Assembly: GCA_020252485.1 (NCBI GenBank)
Contig: JADCCX010000012.1
Location: forward strand, 159,096 to 223,095
Source: Methylocystis sp.
GTDB lineage: Bacteria; Pseudomonadota; Alphaproteobacteria; Rhizobiales; Beijerinckiaceae
Length of the DNA: 64,000 nt
Reading direction: 5' to 3'
Both the position numbers and the translations under genes were made by a program. The notes under the pieces are model-generated. The model was given only the letters and a program-made list of their open reading frames with translations. It was not told the DNA's origin and ran no database searches. Shown here piece by piece: positions 47,535-57,825 of this stretch. Numbering within the stretch: the stretch's first letter is position 1; each line of letters starts with the position of its first letter.

Positions 47535-48827
47535 TCAGCCATGCTGGGCGGCGAGCGTTTCCTTCCGCTCGCGCAAGGCGTCTCGCGCTTTGGCGAAGGC
47601 CATGGTGAAAGCGGTCATGGCTGCCGAATCGACATTGTTGTCCATCGCCGCCCGCAAGATGCGCGTGAAGATGGAATCGATCCCGGCCTCCGCCTCTGCT
47701 ACGGCTTTCTCGTCCGCCAGGCCAGGAATAGCGGAGATCAGCCCTTCCAGTTCGGCGAGCAGCTGCAGCACGCCGTCGCGCGTGCGCGCCGCGGCCAGGC
47801 TGAAATAGCCGGCGATGGCGGATCCGCCGAGGCCTAGCCCCATGATGCCGATGTAGAACCAGTCGCCATAGCGCTCCAGGAAGGTCGAGGTCTGGCCGTC
47901 GAGATAGGTGATCGTGCCAGGGTGTATGGGAATCGGGCTCGCCTTCTCCTGATCGGGCGCCTCCATCCGCGAGGCCAACGGCGCTTCGGCGGCCATCTGC
48001 GCCTTGGCGTTGAGCAGCACGCGGGTGAAATCCGAGACGGTCGCGTCGCTCAGCGATTTCGAGGCCATGAGGTGATGCGATACGGTGACGGTGGAGATGT
48101 CCCGGTCAGGACGCGGCGGCACGCCGCCGAAAAGTCCGCGAACGAGGGTGTCCGCCTCGATCAGCGGATTGCGCTGCTCGATCGCGGCTGTCTCGGGGAT
48201 CGGGATGAAAGTGATCTCGCCCTTGCCAGCCTCCGTGACGAGATTGACGACATCGACGAGCAGCCGCCCCGTAGTCGGTCCGACGGCGAAGACGGCATGG
48301 ACGCGGCCCTGCTCCAGAGCTCCCCTCAGGTCCTGAAGACGCACGCTTTCGATGGTGATGTCCTCCTCGTTGAGTCCGGCCTGCGCTGCGAGCACCCGGA
48401 AAAGCCGGATGTTGGCCGGGTTCTCGCGGACAAGGACGATGCTCTTGCCCTTGAGGTCCGCCATCCGGATGATTCCGCTTCTGCCCGGCGCGACCAGAGC
48501 GGCGTGATCGTAGAACATCACGGCGACGGAGGCCCCGCTGCGCGGAAAAGCGTTGTCGGTGCGGACGACGGCCAGATCGGCGGCGCCGGAATCGAGCGCT
48601 GCGGAACTTTGCTGCGAACCTTCCGTCATGATCAGCCGCAGGCGAAAACTCTCGCGTTCGCGCTGCAGCGTCTGCACGGCGGCAGAGATGATGCGGACAT
48701 TCTCATTCGAGAAGGGTCCGACCGCGACCCGCAGGGCCGTGGGCAGCGTCGCCACATAATAGCCGAGCGCGCCCAGCCCGATGATCGCCGAAAGAATCGC
48801 AAGGAAAGCCAGCAAGGGGAGTCGCAT
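47535..48827 (-). CDS. TAXI-family solute-binding protein with two membrane anchors
   Basis: 430 residues from ATG 48827. An N-terminal hydrophobic helix (residues 5-27) is followed by a TAXI-type periplasmic binding fold (LRVAVGPFSNENVRI, GAADLAVVRTD, VVLVRENPANIRLF), then a second membrane helix near residue 345 and a helical C-terminal domain. TAXI proteins normally feed TRAP permeases, but no permease gene is present here. The fixed topology hints at a sensor or scaffold role. A longer upstream frame is not homologous. Confidence 0.82.
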   Translation of the reverse strand: MRLPLLAFLAILSAIIGLGALGYYVATLPTALRVAVGPFSNENVRIISAAVQTLQRERESFRLRLIMTEGSQQSSAALDSGAADLAVVRTDNAFPRSGASVAVMFYDHAALVAPGRSGIIRMADLKGKSIVLVRENPANIRLFRVLAAQAGLNEEDITIESVRLQDLRGALEQGRVHAVFAVGPTTGRLLVDVVNLVTEAGKGEITFIPIPETAAIEQRNPLIEADTLVRGLFGGVPPRPDRDISTVTVSHHLMASKSLSDATVSDFTRVLLNAKAQMAAEAPLASRMEAPDQEKASPIPIHPGTITYLDGQTSTFLERYGDWFYIGIMGLGLGGSAIAGYFSLAAARTRDGVLQLLAELEGLISAIPGLADEKAVAEAEAGIDSIFTRILRAAMDNNVDSAAMTAFTMAFAKARDALRERKETLAAQHG

Positions 48828-48987
48828 TCCGTCCGCACTCCTGAAGGAACCACAGAACTTTCGGCAGTATTCGGCGAAAGCCGGGCCGATGGCAATGCAG
48901 GCTTGGCCCCTCTGGCTGCCGCACAGCCGGCGCTTGCCAAGCGAAACATCTCCGGCACAATCAGGATTCCTGAAAGAGAGCGCGCGC

Positions 48988-49863
48988 ATGGCGGGTTTCG
49001 AGGTGCTGATCGACGGACGCTATGGCATCGGCGAAGGCCCGACCTGGGACGACCGCCGCCAGTGCCTCTGGTGGACCGATATTCCGGCGCGAATGCTTTA
49101 TCGGCTGGATTGGCCGGGCGAAGCTGTGGCCAGCCTGCCGATGCCGCGCCGGCTCTGCTCGCTCGGCCTCGCCGAGAGCGGGCGGCTGATCCTGGCGTTC
49201 GAGGATGGCGTCTTCCTGCATGAGCCCGGCACCGAGCGTTTCGACTGGGTCGCGGCCATCGAGCCCGAATTGGCGATGAACCGCCTCAATGACGGGAAGG
49301 TCGGGCCCGATGGCGCCTTCTGGGTCGGCAGCATGGACGAGCGGACGCCGCGCGGGCCGACCGGCGCGCTCTACCGCGTCACCATGGCCGGGGCGGAGCG
49401 CCAGTTCGGCGATGTCATCGTGTCGAACGGGCTCGCCTGGTCCGGGGATGGCGCGCTCATGATCCATGCCGATTCACGCCTGCCTGCCATCGACGCCTGG
49501 GATTTCGATGCGGCGAGCGGCCGGATCAGCCATCGCCGCCGCATCGCCCGCCCGGCGGATGAGGTCGGCCGTCCCGACGGCGGCGCTTTCGATGCTGCGG
49601 GGATCTACTGGTCGGCGGGCGTGAGCGCCGGCCGCCTCAATGGCTTCGACAGGGAGGGCGCGCTGCAGCGGAGCGTCGCGCTCCCGCTGCCCCATCCGAC
49701 GATGCCATGTTTCGCCGGGTCCGATCTGAGGACCGTTTTCGTCACCAGCCTGCGCGCCATGGGTTCCGCGCTGGATCTCGCCCGCTGGCCGCAATCGGGC
49801 GGCCTGATGATTGGCGATCTGGGCGTCGCGGGCGTTGCCGTCCACCGGTTCAGAGACGTTTAG
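48988..49863 (+). CDS. SMP-30/gluconolactonase family protein
   Basis: 291 residues of six-bladed propeller type. Metal-ligand motifs are GEGPTW (Glu), MNRLNDGKVGPDG (Asn), SNGLAWSGDG (Asn/Asp) and RPDGGAFD. Family members hydrolyse sugar lactones or related esters with Ca or Zn. No signal peptide. No sugar dehydrogenase lies nearby to name the pathway. Start ATG 48988; divergent from the TAXI gene. Confidence 0.9.
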   Translation: MAGFEVLIDGRYGIGEGPTWDDRRQCLWWTDIPARMLYRLDWPGEAVASLPMPRRLCSLGLAESGRLILAFEDGVFLHEPGTERFDWVAAIEPELAMNRLNDGKVGPDGAFWVGSMDERTPRGPTGALYRVTMAGAERQFGDVIVSNGLAWSGDGALMIHADSRLPAIDAWDFDAASGRISHRRRIARPADEVGRPDGGAFDAAGIYWSAGVSAGRLNGFDREGALQRSVALPLPHPTMPCFAGSDLRTVFVTSLRAMGSALDLARWPQSGGLMIGDLGVAGVAVHRFRDV

Positions 49864-49885
49864 GGCATGCTGAATAACGCGCCGC

Positions 49886-50022
49886 TGTATCGTCTTTGCG
49901 AGCGAAGCGAGGCAACCCGGTCTGGCCTTTCAGGCTATGGAACAAGATAGCCGGTCGATTGACGCATGGCAGGCGTTGCCGGCTGGATTGCTTCGTCGCT
50001 GTCGCTCCTCGCAAAGACGGTT
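49886..50022. repeat. Alphaproteobacterial palindromic repeat, second family copy
   Basis: Left arm CGTCTTTGCGAGCGAAGCGA and right arm TCGCTCCTCGCAAAGACGG pair around a 90-base centre with GGCAACCCGG and CCGGCTGGATTGC. Same family as the element between def and dnaQ. It lies between the convergent SMP-30 and GT4 genes. Confidence 0.75.
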
Positions 50023-50027
50023 ACGGC

Positions 50028-51281
50028 CTAGATCGCCGCCAGAACCTCCGGGCCGGCGCGATTCGCCAGCGCCTCGATCAGCTTCAGTTGCCGCGGCAGG
50101 CAGATGCTCCTCAGATCATAGGCCTGCAGGACATCCCGCCGGGCTTTCCTGCGTAGTTCGGTGTAGTTCTTCGGCTTCGCAAGCGCCTGCGCGATCGTCC
50201 GCGCCCAGCCCTCGATATCGAAGAAATCGACCAGCAGACCATTCTCGTCCTGCCGCAGCACCTCCTGCACGGGGGGCGTCGCGGAACCCACGACAAGGCA
50301 TTCGGCCGCGAGCGCTTCGAGCAGCGACCACGACAGCACGAAGGGATAGGTCAGGTAGGCATGCACCCGGCTCACCTGGATCAGCTTGCGGTATTCGCCG
50401 TAGCCGATCCGGCCGAGGAAAACGATCCGCGACAGGTCCAGCCGGCCGCCGACCTCGGCGAGCATCACCTCCCGCCAGTTCCTGCCGCCTTTCGGCATCG
50501 TCCCGTAGCTCACCTCGTCGCCGCCCACGATCAGGGTGATCGTCTGCGGCCTCTCCTTCTGGATCTGCGGCAGGGCGCGCATGAGGACGTGAAAGCCGCG
50601 GTAGGGCTCGAGATTGCGGTTGACGAAGGTCAGCACCTCGTCGCCGGCTTTCACCACCCTGCCATCTGGAAGCGTCAGGCTTGCACTGGCGTCAGGCGCG
50701 ATGAAATCCGTGTCGATGCCGTCGAAAATAACGCTGGTGCGGGGCTGATAGAGGCCTGGCAGCGAAGCGCGCTGCCACCGTGTCGGACTGTAATTCCAGT
50801 CCGATGCATCAAGCGCCAAGAGGTGATTGGCGTTCTTGACGCGGGTTCGCGCCCGCGCGGGAAACGAATCCACAGCGAATTCCGGGTCGAAATTGGTGTC
50901 GAGCCCCTGCGAGCGGTAGAAGAACTCCATGAAGCAGAGCATGCGCGCTTCCGGCCAGACATCCTTGAGGAAGAGCTGCTCCCCCCAGCCGGGATGCACC
51001 ACCATCACATCGGGAGTGAAGCCCTTCCGCTTCAGTTCAAGGGCGGCTGCGGCGACCGCCTCGCCCCGGATCGTCTTGGTCTGGAAATCCTGAAGGAGCG
51101 GCGGCAGGTTCTGGACCGGCTTCCGCTTGATGCTGTAGCGGCCGATCGTGACGCCGGGCGTCTGGAACGCGGGCTCATGGATGCCCAGCGCCACGACCTG
51201 GTGGGCCCTGGAGGAACCCAGCGCCGTGGCGCTGTAGCGGAACTGGCCGGGAAAATTCTGATGGACGAAGAGAACCTTCAT
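50028..51281 (-). CDS. GT4-family glycosyltransferase
   Basis: 417 residues from ATG 51281 (MKVLFVHQNFPGQFR). GT-B fold with an N-terminal acceptor domain, FVNRNLEPYRGFHVLMRALPQI at the domain hinge, and the C-terminal nucleotide-sugar site with YPFVLSWSLLEALAAECLVVGS. This group often lies in polysaccharide clusters, but here it is solitary, nine bases after arfB. Donor and acceptor are unknown. Confidence 0.88.
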   Translation of the reverse strand: MKVLFVHQNFPGQFRYSATALGSSRAHQVVALGIHEPAFQTPGVTIGRYSIKRKPVQNLPPLLQDFQTKTIRGEAVAAAALELKRKGFTPDVMVVHPGWGEQLFLKDVWPEARMLCFMEFFYRSQGLDTNFDPEFAVDSFPARARTRVKNANHLLALDASDWNYSPTRWQRASLPGLYQPRTSVIFDGIDTDFIAPDASASLTLPDGRVVKAGDEVLTFVNRNLEPYRGFHVLMRALPQIQKERPQTITLIVGGDEVSYGTMPKGGRNWREVMLAEVGGRLDLSRIVFLGRIGYGEYRKLIQVSRVHAYLTYPFVLSWSLLEALAAECLVVGSATPPVQEVLRQDENGLLVDFFDIEGWARTIAQALAKPKNYTELRRKARRDVLQAYDLRSICLPRQLKLIEALANRAGPEVLAAI

Positions 51282-51289
51282 GCCTGTCC

Positions 51290-51715
51290 TCAATCGCCGC
51301 TGACGCGGCTTCCCCTCAGTTTCTTGACGCTGCTGCGGACTGTTTTCGACTTCAGGCGGCGCTCGACGGAGGCTTTCGTGGGCCGCGTGGGCCGGCGCTT
51401 GGGCGGCGGCGGCTTGGCTGCTTCGCGGATCATGTCGGCGAGGCGGCTGAGCGCGTCCTCCCGGTTCTGCTCCTGCGAGCGGAAGCGGTCCGCACTGATC
51501 ACAATCACCCCGTCCCGCGTCAGTTTGCGTCCGGCGAGCTTCATCAGCCTGACGGCGACATCGGCGGGCAGCGCGAGGCTGCGCCTGGCGTCGAAACGCA
51601 GTTCGCAGGCCGTCGCCACCTTGTTGACGTTCTGGCCGCCGGGCCCCGACGAGCGCACGAAACTCAAGGTGATCTCGTTGTCAGGCAGGGAGATATGCGG
51701 CGTGACGTCGATCAT
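51290..51715 (-). CDS. arfB: Peptidyl-tRNA hydrolase ArfB (ribosome rescue)
   Basis: Releases peptides from stalled ribosomes without a stop codon. 141 residues from ATG 51715. Catalytic GGQ at 26-28 (SSGPGGQNVNK), then a linker and a basic C-terminal tail rich in Lys/Arg that enters the mRNA channel. Too short for RF1/RF2. Upstream extension overlaps the guaC promoter region and lacks homology. Confidence 0.94.
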   Translation of the reverse strand: MIDVTPHISLPDNEITLSFVRSSGPGGQNVNKVATACELRFDARRSLALPADVAVRLMKLAGRKLTRDGVIVISADRFRSQEQNREDALSRLADMIREAAKPPPPKRRPTRPTKASVERRLKSKTVRSSVKKLRGSRVSGD

Positions 51716-51858
51716 TGCGGCAGGTCCAGGCGCCGCTCCCGATAATGGCAAACGGACTTTACGCACCATATTGAACATGATTATTGCGGATGGCAAAGCG
51801 GCGCCGGTGACCGGCCCGCGATGCCCCCCGCACCCCCGCATCGAACGGAACGGTCGCC

Positions 51859-52905
51859 ATGCGCATCGAGAATGATCCGAAGCTCGACTTCAAGGACGTG
51901 CTGATCCGTCCCAAGCGCTCGACGCTGGCAAGCCGCAGCAACGTTATGATCGAGCGGGCGATACCCTTCCGCCACGCCAGGCGGACCTGGACCGGCTTCC
52001 CGCTGATCGCCGCCAACATGGATGTGACGGGCACGATCCCTATGGCGCGCGCGCTGCGGAAGCATGGCGCCATGGTGGCGCTGCACAAGCATTATCCCAC
52101 CGAGGTGCTCGTGGATTTCTTCCGTACAGCTGAGAGCGCCAACACCTTCTACACGATCGGCACGAACGAGGCCGATCAGGAGAAATTCAAGGCGGTGAAG
52201 GCCGAGGTTACGATCCCGATGATCTGCCTTGATGTCGCCAACGGCTATACGGAGAGCTTCGTCGACATGGTGAAGCGCGTGCGCGACGAGAACCCCGATG
52301 CAATCATCATGGCCGGCAATGTCGTCACCGGCGACATGACCGAGGCGCTGGTGCTGGGCGGGGCGGATATCGTGAAGGTCGGCATCGGCCCGGGCTCCGT
52401 CTGCACGACGCGCAAGATGACCGGCGTCGGCTATCCGCAGCTCTCCGCCATCATCGAATGCGCCGATGCGGCGCATGGCCTCAAGGGTCAGGTCTGCGGC
52501 GATGGCGGGCTCACCGTTCCGGGTGACGTGGCGAAAGCCTATGGCGCGGGCGCCGATTTCGTCATGATGGGCGGCATGCTCTCCGGCCATGACGAATGCG
52601 AGGGCGAGATCATCTATGAAGAGCGCAACGGCAAATCCGTTCCGGTGCAGATGGTTTTCTATGGGATGTCCTCCGACACGGCCATGAAGAAATACGCGGG
52701 CGGCGTCGCCAAATACCGCGCCTCGGAAGGCAAGACCGTCGAGGTCCCCTATCGCGGGCCGGTCGAGGGCACAATGCTCGAAATCATGGGCGGGGTGCGC
52801 TCGATGATGACCTATATCGGCGCCGTCAGCCTGAAGGAGGTGCCCAAGCGCACCACCTTCATCATGGTGGGGGCGCAGCTCAACACCGTCTTCGGCCAGA
52901 GCTGA
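51859..52905 (+). CDS. guaC: GMP reductase
   Basis: NADPH-dependent deamination of GMP to IMP. 348 residues of the IMPDH/GMPR barrel with the catalytic Cys in [30 protein letters not shown], and the phosphate-binding [14 protein letters not shown]. No CBS domains, which fits GuaC and not GuaB. Followed after 11 bases by pgi. Confidence 0.96.
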   Translation: MRIENDPKLDFKDVLIRPKRSTLASRSNVMIERAIPFRHARRTWTGFPLIAANMDVTGTIPMARALRKHGAMVALHKHYPTEVLVDFFRTAESANTFYTIGTNEADQEKFKAVKAEVTIPMICLDVANGYTESFVDMVKRVRDENPDAIIMAGNVVTGDMTEALVLGGADIVKVGIGPGSVCTTRKMTGVGYPQLSAIIECADAAHGLKGQVCGDGGLTVPGDVAKAYGAGADFVMMGGMLSGHDECEGEIIYEERNGKSVPVQMVFYGMSSDTAMKKYAGGVAKYRASEGKTVEVPYRGPVEGTMLEIMGGVRSMMTYIGAVSLKEVPKRTTFIMVGAQLNTVFGQS

Positions 52906-52916
52906 CGGGAGAGGCC

Positions 52917-54575
52917 ATGTCGAGCAAGCCAGCCACTCCCGCCGCGGCCTTCTCCGCCCTTGAGCGCCACGCAAAGCGTCTGAAGATCGCTTCGCTGCGG
53001 GCGCTTTTCGAGGCCGATCCGAAACGTTTCGGCCGGTTCACGGCAAGCGGCGGGGGACTGCATCTCGATTTCTCGAAGAATCTCATCATTCCCGAGACGC
53101 TGGACCTGCTGGCGGCGCTGGCGGAGGCCGCCGGCGTGGCGGACCGCCGCAAGGCGATGTTCAGCGGCGAGGCCATCAATGTCACGGAGAACCGCGCCGT
53201 GCTGCATACGGCCCTGCGCGCGGGACCTTCCGGCCAGGCCCTGGTCGATGGTAAACCCGTCGCGCCGCTCATCGAAGCCGAACTGCAGCGGTTTCTGGGG
53301 TTTGCCGAGGATGTCCGCGCCGGCCGATACGCCGCCGCGGGCGGGAAGTCCTTCACCGATGTCGTCAATATCGGCATCGGCGGCTCCGACCTCGGGCCGG
53401 CTATGGCTGTGCAGGCGATGGCGCCCTATCACGATGGCCCCCGCCTGCATTTCGTCTCGAATGTCGATGGCGCGCATCTCGCCGACACCCTGAAGGGGCT
53501 CGACCCGAAGCAGACGCTTTTCCTCATCGCCTCCAAGACCTTCACCACCCAGGAGACGATGGCGAATGCGCTTTCCGCCCGGAAATGGGCCGGGAAGGCG
53601 CTGGGAGCGGCCGGAGCCGGCCGGCACTTCGCTGCGATCTCGACGGCGCAGGCGAAAGTCGAGGCCTTCGGCATCGATCCCGCCCGCATGTTCGGCTTCT
53701 GGGACTGGGTGGGCGGACGCTATTCGATCTGGTCGTCGATCGGCCTGTCGCTGGCGATCGCCATCGGCGCGGAGAATTTCCGCGCCTTCCTCGGCGGGGC
53801 GCGGGCGATGGATGAGCATTTCCGCAAGGCGCGGCCCTCCCGGAACCTCCCCATGCTGATGGCGCTCATCGGCATCTGGAACCGCAATCTGCTGGGCTTC
53901 GCCGCCCATGCGGTGCTGCCCTATGAACAGCGTCTGGCGCGCTTTCCCGCCTATCTGCAGCAGCTCGATATGGAATCGAACGGCAAGAGCGTCACCCTCG
54001 CGGGCAGGCCCGCGCTCATGGCGACCGGCCCGCTCGTCTTCGGCGAGCCCGGCGCCAACGGGCAGCATGCCTTCTACCAGCTCATGCATCAGGGCAGCGA
54101 TATCATTCCGGCCGATTTTCTGGTGGCCGCGGAAGGGCATGAGCCGGAGCTTGCGCATCAGCACCAGTTGCTGATCGGCAATTGCCTGGCCCAGACGGAG
54201 GCGCTGATGAAGGGCCGCACGCTGCCCGAGGCCAAAGCTCTGCTCAGGCAGCAGGGCCTTTCCGCCGCCGAGGTCAACCGGCTGGCGCCGCACAAGGTTT
54301 TCCCCGGCAACCGCCCGACCAACACGCTCTTCTACCGCAGGCTCGATCCCGCGACGCTGGGCGCGCTGATTGCGCTCTACGAGCACAAGGTATTCGTGCA
54401 GGGCGCAATCTGGGGCATCAATTCCTTCGACCAATGGGGCGTCGAGCTTGGCAAGGAGCTTGCCAGCAGCCTGCAGCCTATGGTCGAAGGACGACAGAAG
54501 CCGCTTGGCCGCGATGGTTCCACCGTGGGATTGATCCGCAGCCTGGCGCGTCTTTCTGGCAACGGGAGCCGGTGA
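52917..54575 (+). CDS. pgi: Glucose-6-phosphate isomerase
   Basis: Interconverts glucose-6-phosphate and fructose-6-phosphate. 552 residues, full length. Signatures [25 protein letters not shown], the catalytic Glu/His region [10 protein letters not shown] and [11 protein letters not shown], and the C-terminal [14 protein letters not shown]. Its stop overlaps the next ATG (TGATG). Confidence 0.98.
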   Translation: MSSKPATPAAAFSALERHAKRLKIASLRALFEADPKRFGRFTASGGGLHLDFSKNLIIPETLDLLAALAEAAGVADRRKAMFSGEAINVTENRAVLHTALRAGPSGQALVDGKPVAPLIEAELQRFLGFAEDVRAGRYAAAGGKSFTDVVNIGIGGSDLGPAMAVQAMAPYHDGPRLHFVSNVDGAHLADTLKGLDPKQTLFLIASKTFTTQETMANALSARKWAGKALGAAGAGRHFAAISTAQAKVEAFGIDPARMFGFWDWVGGRYSIWSSIGLSLAIAIGAENFRAFLGGARAMDEHFRKARPSRNLPMLMALIGIWNRNLLGFAAHAVLPYEQRLARFPAYLQQLDMESNGKSVTLAGRPALMATGPLVFGEPGANGQHAFYQLMHQGSDIIPADFLVAAEGHEPELAHQHQLLIGNCLAQTEALMKGRTLPEAKALLRQQGLSAAEVNRLAPHKVFPGNRPTNTLFYRRLDPATLGALIALYEHKVFVQGAIWGINSFDQWGVELGKELASSLQPMVEGRQKPLGRDGSTVGLIRSLARLSGNGSR

Positions 54576-55150
54576 TGGCCGACAAGAAACTGAAGGACAA
54601 CCTCATCGAGCGGAGCTTTGAAAGGGCGCTCTTCGCCAGCCGCTGGCTGCTCGCGCCCTTCTATGTCACGCTGGTTGTCACGCTTGCCGTCCTTCTGCTG
54701 AAGGCCGTTCAGGAGCTTTGGCATTTCCTCGGCCATGCTTTTACGGCAACCGAAAGCGAAACGATCCTGGCGGTGCTTGCGCTGATCGATCTGACCCTGA
54801 CGGGATCGCTGATCCTGATCGTCATTTTCTCGGGCTATGAGAATTTCGTCTCGAAGATCCAGCATTCCGATCATGAGGATTGGCCGGAATGGATGAGCAA
54901 GATCGATTTTTCGGGCCTGAAGCTCAAGCTCCTCTCGTCGATCGTGGCGATTTCGGCGATTCAGGTGCTGAAGGCCTTCATGAACCTCAAGAACACGAGC
55001 GACCGCGAACTGATGTGGCTCGTCGGCATCCACATGGTTTTCGTCGTATCTGGCATCTTCATGGCGCTGACGGACAGGATCAGCGGCGAAGGCTATGTCA
55101 AGCCGAAGCCCGAGAAGGCGAGCGGACACAGCACCGGCGGCGGCCAGTGA
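54575..55150 (+). CDS. UPF0114 / YqhA-family membrane protein
   Basis: 191 residues with four hydrophobic segments and the conserved IFSGYENFVSKI and LKLKLLSSIVAISAIQVLKAFM of the TIGR00645 family. Function is not established. The ATG at 54575 overlaps the pgi stop by one base, so it is translated with pgi. Convergent with mepA. Confidence 0.88.
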   Translation: MADKKLKDNLIERSFERALFASRWLLAPFYVTLVVTLAVLLLKAVQELWHFLGHAFTATESETILAVLALIDLTLTGSLILIVIFSGYENFVSKIQHSDHEDWPEWMSKIDFSGLKLKLLSSIVAISAIQVLKAFMNLKNTSDRELMWLVGIHMVFVVSGIFMALTDRISGEGYVKPKPEKASGHSTGGGQ

Positions 55151-55159
55151 CGCCCGCGC

Positions 55160-56134
55160 TCAGCGCGCCCTGAGCACCTCGCGGCAGAGCGGCGGCAGGG
55201 CGTCGACCGACAGCGGCGGAGGCGGCGGCCGCGGCGGACCGGGCGGCGGCTTCGGGCCGAAGATCGCCTTCTGCTGGCGCGCCAGCCAATCGGTCAATTC
55301 CTGGCCGCAACCGTCGCCCTCCGGCGGCTCATCCTGCTGTTCGCATCCGGCCATGCCGGCCGGGCAACCCATGCGGATATGGAAATGATAATTGTGGCCC
55401 CAGATCGGCCGCACGCTGCGCAGCCAGGCGCGGTCGTTGCCGGCTTCCCGGCAAAGCGCTTTCTTGATCGCCGGATTGACGAAAATGCGGTGCACGCGCT
55501 CGTCCCTGGCGGCGAGTCGGATGATCTTGGTGTGATTGGGTGTCCAGACGGCGGGGTCGACGTCCATCCAGTCCGGCCGGGCCATGTTGACGGCGCTCAT
55601 GTTTTCCCGCTCGGCGGTCGAGAGCTTGCGCGCCGGCATGGGCGTCAGCCAGACATCGGCGTCGAGGCCGATCTGATGCGAGGCGTGGCCGGTCAGCATC
55701 GGCCCGCCGCGCGGCTGTGAGATATCGCCGACCAGAATGCCGGACCAGCCCGCCTCGCGCGCAGCCTGCCGGGCGAAGGATTCGAGATAGCGGATCAGAT
55801 CCGGGTGGCCCCACATGCGGTTGCGGGAGAGGCGCATCACCTGCCAGTGGTTGCCGTCTTCCGGGAGCGCCGCCGCGCCGGCGAGGCAGCCCCTGGCGTA
55901 GGAGCCGATCGCGCGGGCCTCCATCGGCGCATAGGTCTTCTGTGACCCGAACTGGCGCTTGGCCGCCCATTCGGGCAAGCTCCTCAGCACATTCGCCCGG
56001 CGCTCCATCTCCTCGGTCTGGGTAGCCTGGGCGATAGCCGTGGCCGTAAACGGCGCTGCCGTCAGCGTGACCTGCATGAACAGGCCGGTCAGGAAAACCA
56101 TGCTCCGGGGGCTTTTCCAGGTGCGGCGAGGCAA
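55160..56134 (-). CDS. mepA: Penicillin-insensitive murein endopeptidase MepA
   Basis: Periplasmic zinc endopeptidase (LAS family) that cuts D-Ala-mDAP cross-links. About 324 residues from TTG 56134, which has GGAGA seven bases upstream and gives a charged signal-peptide start (MPRRTWKSPRS). ATG 56101 is the alternative. Motifs SQPRGGPMLTGHASHQIGLDADVWLTP (His and Asp zinc ligands) and the C-terminal GHNYHFHIRMGCP. The proline-rich tail (KPPPGPPRPPPPP) is variable. Confidence 0.93.
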   Translation of the reverse strand: MPRRTWKSPRSMVFLTGLFMQVTLTAAPFTATAIAQATQTEEMERRANVLRSLPEWAAKRQFGSQKTYAPMEARAIGSYARGCLAGAAALPEDGNHWQVMRLSRNRMWGHPDLIRYLESFARQAAREAGWSGILVGDISQPRGGPMLTGHASHQIGLDADVWLTPMPARKLSTAERENMSAVNMARPDWMDVDPAVWTPNHTKIIRLAARDERVHRIFVNPAIKKALCREAGNDRAWLRSVRPIWGHNYHFHIRMGCPAGMAGCEQQDEPPEGDGCGQELTDWLARQQKAIFGPKPPPGPPRPPPPPLSVDALPPLCREVLRAR

Positions 56135-56203
56135 GACCGGTCTCCGTTTGCCATCTTTTGAAGGGGAACTCGACCCTGCCGTCCAGATGGTGAATAAAAG
56201 GTT

Positions 56204-56632
56204 ATGACCTTGCTCAAACTTCTTTTCGACGATGAAGGCGAAATTGCGCGCCGGCAATGGTGGCTCGGGACGCTTCTGCTGCTCGCCGGCCATGCCGCCG
56301 CCGGCGTCCTCCTGCATCGCCTGCTGGGCGCCCGCCATCTCGATGGCCCGGTCATGATCTTCCTGTCGATCGCCATCCTGATCCCATTTTACGCGGTCAA
56401 TGCGAAGCGGTTCCGCGCCATCGGCCGGGCGTCCGCGCTTGCCTTGTGGGGCGGCGCCGTGCCCGGCATTGCGATCCTGCAAGGCCTGTTTCTGCCTGCG
56501 GCCGCCCTGTCCATGGCCAGCGGTTGGGCCGTGCTCGCCGTCTTCGTCTGGTACGCCGTCGATCTCGGCCTCTTTCCGCATGTCGGCCGATCGGCCGAGA
56601 CCCGACTTGACGGGCCCTTGGAGCAAGTTTAG
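56204..56632 (+). CDS. DUF805-like membrane protein
   Basis: 142 residues, four hydrophobic helices. The N-terminal GEIARRQWWLG resembles the GRISRRxYW hallmark of DUF805, and NAKRFRAIGRAS the second conserved segment. No known activity. It lies nine bases before dapE and may be co-transcribed. Confidence 0.75.
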   Translation: MTLLKLLFDDEGEIARRQWWLGTLLLLAGHAAAGVLLHRLLGARHLDGPVMIFLSIAILIPFYAVNAKRFRAIGRASALALWGGAVPGIAILQGLFLPAAALSMASGWAVLAVFVWYAVDLGLFPHVGRSAETRLDGPLEQV

Positions 56633-56641
56633 CCAGCCAGC

Positions 56642-57820
56642 ATGAACGCTGCGCTTCCGACCGACGCCCTCGCCATCGCCCGCGCGCTCGTTGAATGCCC
56701 CTCCGTCACACCCGCCGAAGCCGGCGCGATCGCCTGTCTGGCTGGATTGCTGGAGGAGGCCGGCTTCACCGTGCATCGGCCTGTCTTCAGCGAACCGGGG
56801 CAGCCTGACATCGAGAATCTCTTCGCCCGGATCGGCAGCGGCGGTCCCTGCCTTGTCTTCGCCGGCCATACGGATGTCGTGCCGCCAGGCCCCCTCGAAT
56901 CCTGGACCCATCCGCCCTTTTCGGCCACCATCGCCGACGACCGTCTCTACGGGCGGGGCGCGGAGGACATGAAAGGCGGCGTGGCCGCCTCGGCCGCTGC
57001 GGTGCTCGCCTATCTCCGCGACAACGGCCCCCCGGCCGCAGGTTCGATCGCCTTCCTGATCACGGGCGATGAGGAAGGCCCGGCGGTCAACGGCACAGTC
57101 AAGCTTCTGCGCTGGGCGCGGGAGCGCGGCGAGCCGATGGATCATTGCATTCTGGCGGAGCCGACGAATGCCGAGGCATTGGGCGACATGATCAAGATCG
57201 GCCGCCGCGGCTCGCTCACCGGCCATATCGTCGTGCATGGCAAACAGGGGCATGTCGCCTATCCCGATCGCGCGGTGAACCCGATTCATGGCATCACGCG
57301 CCTGGTGTCGGGGTTGCTTGCCCAGCCGCTCGATGGCGGCACGGCCTATTTCGCGCCGTCCAACCTCGAGATGACGACCCTGGATGTGGGCAATCCCACC
57401 TCCAACGTGGTGCCCAACGAGGCGCGCGCCACCTTCAACATCCGCTTCAACGATTGCTGGACGCCGGAGACGCTCGAAGCCGAAATCCGCGCCCGGCTGA
57501 CCGCCGCGGCGGGCAATGCGGTGGCTTTCGCGGCCACGTTCAACCCGACCAACGCCGTCGCCTTCGTCACGAAGCCCGGCGATTTCGTCACGCTTTTCTC
57601 CGATGCCGTCACCTCAATCACCGGGCTGACGCCGAAGCTCTCCACCACCGGCGGCACCTCCGATGCCCGCTTCATCAAGGATTACTGCCCCGTGCTGGAA
57701 TTCGGTCTGGTGGGCCGCACCATGCACCAGATCGACGAGAACATCGCGATCGCCGACCTCGACCGGCTGGCGGCGGTCTATGCCGAAGTGCTGAAGCGGT
57801 ATTTCGGCGCCATGCTCTAA
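56642..57820 (+). CDS. dapE: Succinyl-diaminopimelate desuccinylase
   Basis: Produces LL-diaminopimelate for lysine and peptidoglycan. 392 residues, M20 fold. Zinc ligands His76 (GHTDVV, catalytic Asp78), bridging Asp109 (RGAEDMKGG), catalytic Glu144 with Glu145 (TGDEEGP), and the C-terminal His in [12 protein letters not shown] dimerisation domain is inserted at about residues 185-290. Convergent with the acyltransferase gene. Confidence 0.97.
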   Translation: MNAALPTDALAIARALVECPSVTPAEAGAIACLAGLLEEAGFTVHRPVFSEPGQPDIENLFARIGSGGPCLVFAGHTDVVPPGPLESWTHPPFSATIADDRLYGRGAEDMKGGVAASAAAVLAYLRDNGPPAAGSIAFLITGDEEGPAVNGTVKLLRWARERGEPMDHCILAEPTNAEALGDMIKIGRRGSLTGHIVVHGKQGHVAYPDRAVNPIHGITRLVSGLLAQPLDGGTAYFAPSNLEMTTLDVGNPTSNVVPNEARATFNIRFNDCWTPETLEAEIRARLTAAAGNAVAFAATFNPTNAVAFVTKPGDFVTLFSDAVTSITGLTPKLSTTGGTSDARFIKDYCPVLEFGLVGRTMHQIDENIAIADLDRLAAVYAEVLKRYFGAML

Positions 57821-57825
57821 GCGCG

